Source: Pseudorhodoplanes sp.
Lineage (GTDB): Bacteria; Pseudomonadota; Alphaproteobacteria; Rhizobiales; Xanthobacteraceae
Assembly (NCBI GenBank): GCA_008933495.1
Contig: WBUW01000080.1
Coordinates: 1 to 9,386, forward strand
Direction of reading: 5' to 3'
Length of the DNA stretch: 9,386 bases
A program made the translations under genes and the position numbers. The notes below the pieces were generated by a model. That model did no database searches and had not been told where the DNA came from. It saw only the letters and a program-made list of their open reading frames with translations. This document shows, one piece after another, positions 5,739 to 9,386 of the stretch; positions within the stretch are counted from its first letter, which is position 1, and each line of letters starts with the position of its first letter.

Positions 5739-5826
5739 CCACGCCTCGAAAATACGCGCGGCGGCACGACTATAACCTGCAACCCCCTAAGCGCGACAAC
5801 GATCTCCGCTGAGGCGTGAAGTAAGA

Positions 5827-7623
5827 TCAGAAGGCTTCCGCGCCGAGCGCCATGGTCGTCTCCGCCCCGGCCTGGATGCGTGCCAGGCGCGTGGCGGTTT
5901 CCGGCAACATGCGCTCCATGAAGAAGCGGCCGGTGACGAGCTTGCCGCTCATGCGCTCGGTGGCGCCGTTGGCGCCGGCTTTCAGCTTGTCGCGCGCGGC
6001 CTTGGCGATGCACGCCCACATGTAACCGAGCGCGACGAGGCCGAACAGATGCATATAGTCGGTGGCGCCGGCGCCGGCATGATCGGGGCGGCCAAGCGCG
6101 TTCTGCATGAACCACATCGTCGCCTGCTGCAGATGGCCGAGCGCGGTATTGAGCGGGCCGACATAGGGCTTCATCGCCTCGTCGGCCTTGTGCTCGCTGA
6201 TGAAGCCCTGCACCTCGGCGAAGAACGCCTGCAGCGCCCGCCCGCCGTCCTTGGGCAGCTTGCGCCCGACCAGGTCGAGCGCCTGGATGCCGTTGGCGCC
6301 CTCGTAGATCATCGGAATGCGCGCGTCGCGCACGAACTGCTCCATGCCGTGCTCGGCGATATAGCCGTGGCCGCCGAACACCTGCTGCGCCAGCACCGTG
6401 TTGGAAAAGCCCATGTCGGTGAGCACGCCCTTCACCACCGGCGTGAGCAGGCTCATGTGATCGTCGGCCGCCTGCCGCTCCTTCTCGTCGGGCGAGCGCC
6501 AGGCGATGTCGCCCTTGAGCGCCGACCACAGCGCGAGCGCGCGGCCGGCCTCGTTGAAGGCCTTGATCGTCATCAGCATGCGCCGCACGTCCGGATGCAC
6601 GATGATGGGATCGGCCGGCTGGTTCGGCTCCTTCGTACCGGAGAGCGCGCGGCCCTGCCGGCGCTCTTTCGCGTAAGTCACCGCGTTCTGGTAGGCGACC
6701 TCCGAGAGCGCAAGCCCCTGCATGCCGACCGCAAGCCGCGCCTCGTTCATCATCACGAACATGGCCTGCAGGCCGCGGTTCGCTTCACCGATCAGGAAGC
6801 CGGCGGCGCTGTCGTAATTCATCACGCAGGTGGCGTTGCCGTGAATGCCCATCTTGTGCTCGAGCGAGCCGCAGGAGACGCCGTTCTTTGTGCCGAGCGA
6901 GCCGTCGGCGTTCGGCAAAATCTTCGGCACGATGAACAGCGAAATGCCCTTGGTGCCGGCGGGGGCGCCTTCGATGCGCGCCAGCACGAGATGGATGATG
7001 TTCTCGGTCAGGTCCTGCTCGCCGCCGGAGATGAAAATCTTGGTGCCGGTGATCCTGTAGGAGCCGTCGGGCTGCGGCACCGCCTTGGTGCGCAACAGGC
7101 CGAGATCGGTGCCGCAATGCGGCTCGGTGAGATTCATCGTGCCGGCCCATTCGCCGGAGATGAGTTTCGGCAGATAGGTTTTCTTCTCCGCCTCCGAGCC
7201 GTAGGCGAGCAGGGCGGCGACCGATCCCTGCACCAGCGCCGGATACATCGAGAACGCGAGATTGGCGGAGGCGATGAATTCGTTGACCGCGATCGTGAGC
7301 GTGCCGGGCAGTCCCTGGCCGCCGAACTCGGCCGGCGCCGACAGCCCGACCCAGCCGCCCTCCACCATCTGCCGGTAGGCTTCGCGGAATCCCTTGGGCG
7401 TCGTCACGCGGCCATCCTCGTGGCGCGTACAACCTTCCTCGTCGCCTGTACGGTTGAGAGGAGCGAGCACCTCGGCGCAGAACTTCCCGGCTTCTGCGAG
7501 GATCGCCTCCACCACATCCGGTGTGGCCTCGGCAAAGCCCGGCAAATTGTTGAATCGCTCGATTCGCAGCACGTCGTTGAGAATGAAGGTCACCTCGTCG
7601 ACAGGCGCGCTATAAGTCGGCAT
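5827..7623 (-). CDS. Acyl-CoA dehydrogenase, long DmdC/FadE-type
   Basis: A 598-residue flavoenzyme that oxidises an acyl-CoA to the trans-2-enoyl-CoA, passing electrons to electron-transfer flavoprotein. It belongs to the ~600-residue subgroup with an extra N-terminal segment (MPTYSAPVDEVTFILNDVL, 1-19) and a C-terminal helical extension (about 470-598). This subgroup includes DmdC (3-methylmercaptopropionyl-CoA dehydrogenase) and poorly defined FadE-like enzymes. Visible motifs are GWVGLSAPAEFGGQGLP (90-106), MNLTEPHCGTDLG (163-175, FAD/substrate loop), KIFISGGEQD (195-204), FGGHGYIAEHGMEQF (416-430) and RIPMIYEGANGIQ (435-447). E441 is the expected catalytic base. The ATG at 7623 is preferred over a TTG 15 bases upstream because family members begin MPTY-x-APVDE and GGGGA sits just upstream. 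The substrate cannot be fixed from sequence, and no other β-oxidation or DMSP genes are in the window. Confidence 0.93.
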   Translation of the reverse strand: MPTYSAPVDEVTFILNDVLRIERFNNLPGFAEATPDVVEAILAEAGKFCAEVLAPLNRTGDEEGCTRHEDGRVTTPKGFREAYRQMVEGGWVGLSAPAEFGGQGLPGTLTIAVNEFIASANLAFSMYPALVQGSVAALLAYGSEAEKKTYLPKLISGEWAGTMNLTEPHCGTDLGLLRTKAVPQPDGSYRITGTKIFISGGEQDLTENIIHLVLARIEGAPAGTKGISLFIVPKILPNADGSLGTKNGVSCGSLEHKMGIHGNATCVMNYDSAAGFLIGEANRGLQAMFVMMNEARLAVGMQGLALSEVAYQNAVTYAKERRQGRALSGTKEPNQPADPIIVHPDVRRMLMTIKAFNEAGRALALWSALKGDIAWRSPDEKERQAADDHMSLLTPVVKGVLTDMGFSNTVLAQQVFGGHGYIAEHGMEQFVRDARIPMIYEGANGIQALDLVGRKLPKDGGRALQAFFAEVQGFISEHKADEAMKPYVGPLNTALGHLQQATMWFMQNALGRPDHAGAGATDYMHLFGLVALGYMWACIAKAARDKLKAGANGATERMSGKLVTGRFFMERMLPETATRLARIQAGAETTMALGAEAF

Positions 7624-7726
7624 GGTCGCAGTCCCCAAATGTCAGAAATCCGCCTTGCGGATCAATGGCTTGCCGACGACCCTCCCCGGCCTTCGACAAG
7701 CGGTTTTCAAGCATCGCAGACGCCAC

Positions 7727-7741
7727 TTAACAGGGTTGTAA
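7727..7741 (+). promoter_or_regulatory. Putative CtrA site 1
   Basis: TTAA-CAGGGTT-GTAA matches the CtrA consensus TTAA-N7-TTAA in 7 of 8 defined bases. It lies 104 bp before the dehydrogenase start and 211 bp before the PodJ-like start. Confidence 0.35.
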
Positions 7742-7815
7742 AGGCAAAGATGCGGCCGGCGGGCCGGCGCGCGCGGGTTCCGCCAGGCCGCGATTTTCCC
7801 AACAATTCCCGCACT

Positions 7816-7830
7816 TTAACGAGTTATTTA
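7816..7830 (+). promoter_or_regulatory. Putative CtrA site 2
   Basis: TTAA-CGAGTTA-TTTA matches the CtrA consensus in 7 of 8 defined bases. It lies about 120 bp before the PodJ-like start, a reasonable promoter position for a cell-cycle-controlled polarity gene. Confidence 0.4.
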
Positions 7831-7951
7831 CCGTAACGCGAAAAAGTCGGGCGCGAGGGCAGGTTCGCGCTTTCCGACCCTATCTCTCGGTGGCGATGGT
7901 TCAAATTCGACCGCGCGGACAAGCACTTCCGCCCGGCCGGCGGGTGAGCGC

Positions 7952-9386
7952 ATGAAATTCGGCGTACCGTGGAATGTCAAAGGCGTGCGGCCGGAGCTGC
8001 GTGACAGCGCCCGCCGAGCCGCGCGCCGCTCCGGCCTTTCGGTCGGCGAATGGCTCAACCGCGCCATCGAAGAGCAGGCGGCCACCGGTTCGGAGCCGAT
8101 CCATGACGACAATGGCGCCGCGCAAAGCCGGTTCGATGAAAGTCTCAGCCGCATCGACCGCCGGCTCGATCAATTGATCGCGCGCGAACGGCCGGTCCAG
8201 GATCACCCGCCCCATCGCATGGCCGTTCCGCAATACGCGCCGCCGCCCGTCGATCCCTGGCCGACCTCGATCGAGCAGGCGATCGCCGAAATTTCCGCGC
8301 GCCAGCACATGCTCGATGCCGGCTTCGACAGCGGCCCGGCCATGCCCGCCTCGCCGCCTCTGGCGCCGGCCATGCCGCCGTCTTTCACCGCGCCTTATGC
8401 ACCGCCGGCCTATCGGTCGCACCACGAACCGGTACCCCGCTGGCCGGTGCAGGATCTGTCGGGCCTCGAAAACCAGTTGCGCCGCATTACCGAGCAGATC
8501 GAGGCGTTGCATCGGCCCAGGGACAATGAGGACATCGCCGCGCTCCGCAAGGAACTCGCCGACATCGGCACGCGCCTCGCGGACGCCGCACCGCAACGGG
8601 CGATCGAGGCGCTCGAAGGCGAAATCCGCAAGCTCGCCGACCGCATCGCCGACAGCCGGCAGGCCGGGATCGATCCGGCCGCGATCCATAATATCGAGCA
8701 TGGACTGGCCGAAGTCCGCGACGGACTGCGCGATCTTCGTCCTGCCGAAAGCCTTGCGGGCTTCGAGAACGCAATTCGCAATCTCTCCGACCGCATCGAC
8801 CAGATGGGGGCGAGCAGCCATGACCCGGCCTTCCTCAAGCAACTCGAAGCCGCTATTGCCGCGCTGCGCGGGATTGTCTCGCATGTTGCCTCCAACGATT
8901 CGCTCGGCAAGCTGGCCGACGAAATGCATGCACTGTCGCAGAAGATCGACAGCGCGGCCGCCGCATCCGGAAATGCCGGCGCCGGCGCCATTTCGGCGCT
9001 CGAGCAACGCCTGGTGGCCCTGTCCGAGCAGATCAAGCAGAGCATGAGCGCCAGCGGGCTGCCGCCTCGGGTCGAAGCATTGCTGAAAAGCTTCACCGAG
9101 CGCCTCGACCGTGGCGAACTGACCGGCGGCGAACAGCTCGCGCTCGGCACGCTCGAAGACCGGATCGTTCATCTCGCCGCCAAGCTCGACGCATCGGATG
9201 CCAAGCTCAGCCAACTGAGCGCGATCGAGCGCGGGCTGGCTGACCTGCTTTTGCGGATCGAGGAAATGCGCGGGAGACCGTCGGGCGTTGCGCGCGACGC
9301 GCAAACCCCGCCTGCCGCGCTCGACAATCTCAAACGCGACCTGGCACGCGCGCAGGATTCGATCGAAGCCGTGCACGGCACGGTCG
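7952..9386 (+). CDS. PodJ/Sel1-type coiled-coil polarity protein, C-terminus missing
   Basis: The first 478 residues of a long protein, frame open to the right edge. It begins MKFGVPWNVKGVRPELRDSA (1-20), then RRAARRSGLSVGEWLNRAIEE (21-41). This opening is shared by large Rhizobiales proteins annotated as PodJ-like localisation factors, Sel1-repeat proteins or peptidoglycan-binding proteins. A proline-rich linker (about 86-165) follows, then a long, mostly helical coiled-coil region (about 168-440). In it a motif of the form L-x2-x-I-x2-L-x2-RI recurs at 220-232 (LEGEIRKLADRIA), 271-283 (FENAIRNLSDRID), 321-333 (LADEMHALSQKID) and 350-361. Such proteins usually continue with a membrane helix, Sel1/TPR repeats and sometimes a peptidoglycan-binding domain; these would be outside the window. 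Caulobacter PodJ organises the cell pole. The start is fixed by the conserved opening; GGGTGAG upstream is a weak ribosome site. Confidence 0.8.
   Translation, partial: MKFGVPWNVKGVRPELRDSARRAARRSGLSVGEWLNRAIEEQAATGSEPIHDDNGAAQSRFDESLSRIDRRLDQLIARERPVQDHPPHRMAVPQYAPPPVDPWPTSIEQAIAEISARQHMLDAGFDSGPAMPASPPLAPAMPPSFTAPYAPPAYRSHHEPVPRWPVQDLSGLENQLRRITEQIEALHRPRDNEDIAALRKELADIGTRLADAAPQRAIEALEGEIRKLADRIADSRQAGIDPAAIHNIEHGLAEVRDGLRDLRPAESLAGFENAIRNLSDRIDQMGASSHDPAFLKQLEAAIAALRGIVSHVASNDSLGKLADEMHALSQKIDSAAAASGNAGAGAISALEQRLVALSEQIKQSMSASGLPPRVEALLKSFTERLDRGELTGGEQLALGTLEDRIVHLAAKLDASDAKLSQLSAIERGLADLLLRIEEMRGRPSGVARDAQTPPAALDNLKRDLARAQDSIEAVHGTV

Larger units (their letters stand above)
5418..5826. 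other. Non-coding spacer with REP-like palindromes
   Basis: This 409-bp spacer between the PhnA-domain gene and the acyl-CoA dehydrogenase has no credible gene. It must hold the minus-strand promoter of the PhnA-domain gene, which I cannot pinpoint, and the 3' end of the dehydrogenase transcript. Its main content is three palindromic elements (5519-5586, 5630-5661 and 5716-5738). A wider 8-bp inverted pair, CACGCCTC (5740-5747) and GAGGCGTG (5811-5818), lies between the third element and the dehydrogenase stop. A minus-strand open frame crosses the repeats and begins with MDGRNQPGHDD; this is a known type of spurious peptide encoded by such repeats. Confidence 0.7.
7624..7951. promoter_or_regulatory. 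Divergent promoter region
   Basis: A 328-bp spacer between the minus-strand acyl-CoA dehydrogenase and the plus-strand PodJ-like gene, so promoters for both must be here. The middle is unusually AT-rich compared with the neighbours, including TTTAACGAGTTATTTACC (7815-7832). It contains two near-consensus CtrA sites, listed separately. I could not identify a convincing -35/-10 pair for either gene. No small gene is supported. Confidence 0.55.

Noticed and set aside
5374..5742. 122-codon minus-strand frame beginning MDGRNQPGHDD
   Set aside because: Start peptide comes from a dispersed palindromic repeat; the frame spans all three repeat elements and overlaps the PhnA-domain gene start.
7652..7676. 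TTGCGGATCAA near the dehydrogenase start as a third FNR-type box
   Set aside because: TTG and CAA half-sites are separated by 5 rather than 8 bases, so the spacing does not fit.
7752..7791. GCGGCC...GGCCGC stem in the divergent spacer as a terminator
   Set aside because: Only 6 bp with a long, self-pairing GC-rich interior, and it lies between divergent promoters where no transcript ends.
6049..7836. 595-codon plus-strand open frame opposite the acyl-CoA dehydrogenase
   Set aside because: Low-complexity His/Arg/Gly-rich product, no family resemblance; the opposite strand encodes an intact, motif-complete enzyme.
8165..8178. Palindrome CGATCAATTGATCG
   Set aside because: Lies inside the PodJ-like coding region (codons for LDQLIA), so no separate role is needed; its half-sites are also inverted relative to an FNR box.
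7901..9376. 491-codon minus-strand open frame opposite the PodJ-like gene
   Set aside because: Its product reads as a mirror of coiled-coil codons and has no recognisable domain; the plus-strand frame carries the conserved PodJ-like opening.

Overview
The window is a stretch of GC-rich (roughly 65%) bacterial chromosome. Protein types, codon use and intergenic repeats point to an alphaproteobacterium of the Rhizobiales (Hyphomicrobiales), probably near the Bradyrhizobium / Xanthobacteraceae-type families. The main clues are the PodJ-like start motif, the short PiT-DUF47 pair, DUF2189, and palindromic repeats of the kind scattered through those genomes. The placement is inference. There is no tRNA, rRNA, CRISPR array, insertion sequence or phage gene.

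Layout, left to right. A flavoprotein of the HI0933/BaiN-like class (minus strand, cut by the left edge) is divergent from a DoxX membrane protein (plus). After a gap containing four hairpins comes a two-gene phosphate uptake unit, a DUF47 PhoU-like protein followed by a PiT permease. Next is a DUF2189 membrane protein (plus) that meets, tail to tail with only 6 bp between stops, a BacA/YddA-type permease domain (minus) with no ATP-binding domain. Each of these two genes has an FNR/FixK-type box upstream (one perfect, one 9/10) at a spacing suited to activation. They may therefore form a convergent low-oxygen membrane module, which is the most interesting signal here.

To the right lie a 72-residue PhnA-domain protein (minus), about 400 bp of non-coding DNA with a cluster of REP-like palindromes, and a large DmdC/FadE-type acyl-CoA dehydrogenase (minus). 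A 328-bp divergent spacer follows, with two near-consensus CtrA sites. The last gene is the start of a long coiled-coil, PodJ/Sel1-type cell-pole protein (plus) that runs off the right edge.

Most genes are chromosomal housekeeping or physiology: lipid and acyl-CoA oxidation, phosphate uptake, membrane proteins and cell polarity. I see no defence system, toxin-antitoxin pair or biosynthetic cluster. The novelty on offer is regulatory and structural rather than a new multi-gene machine.
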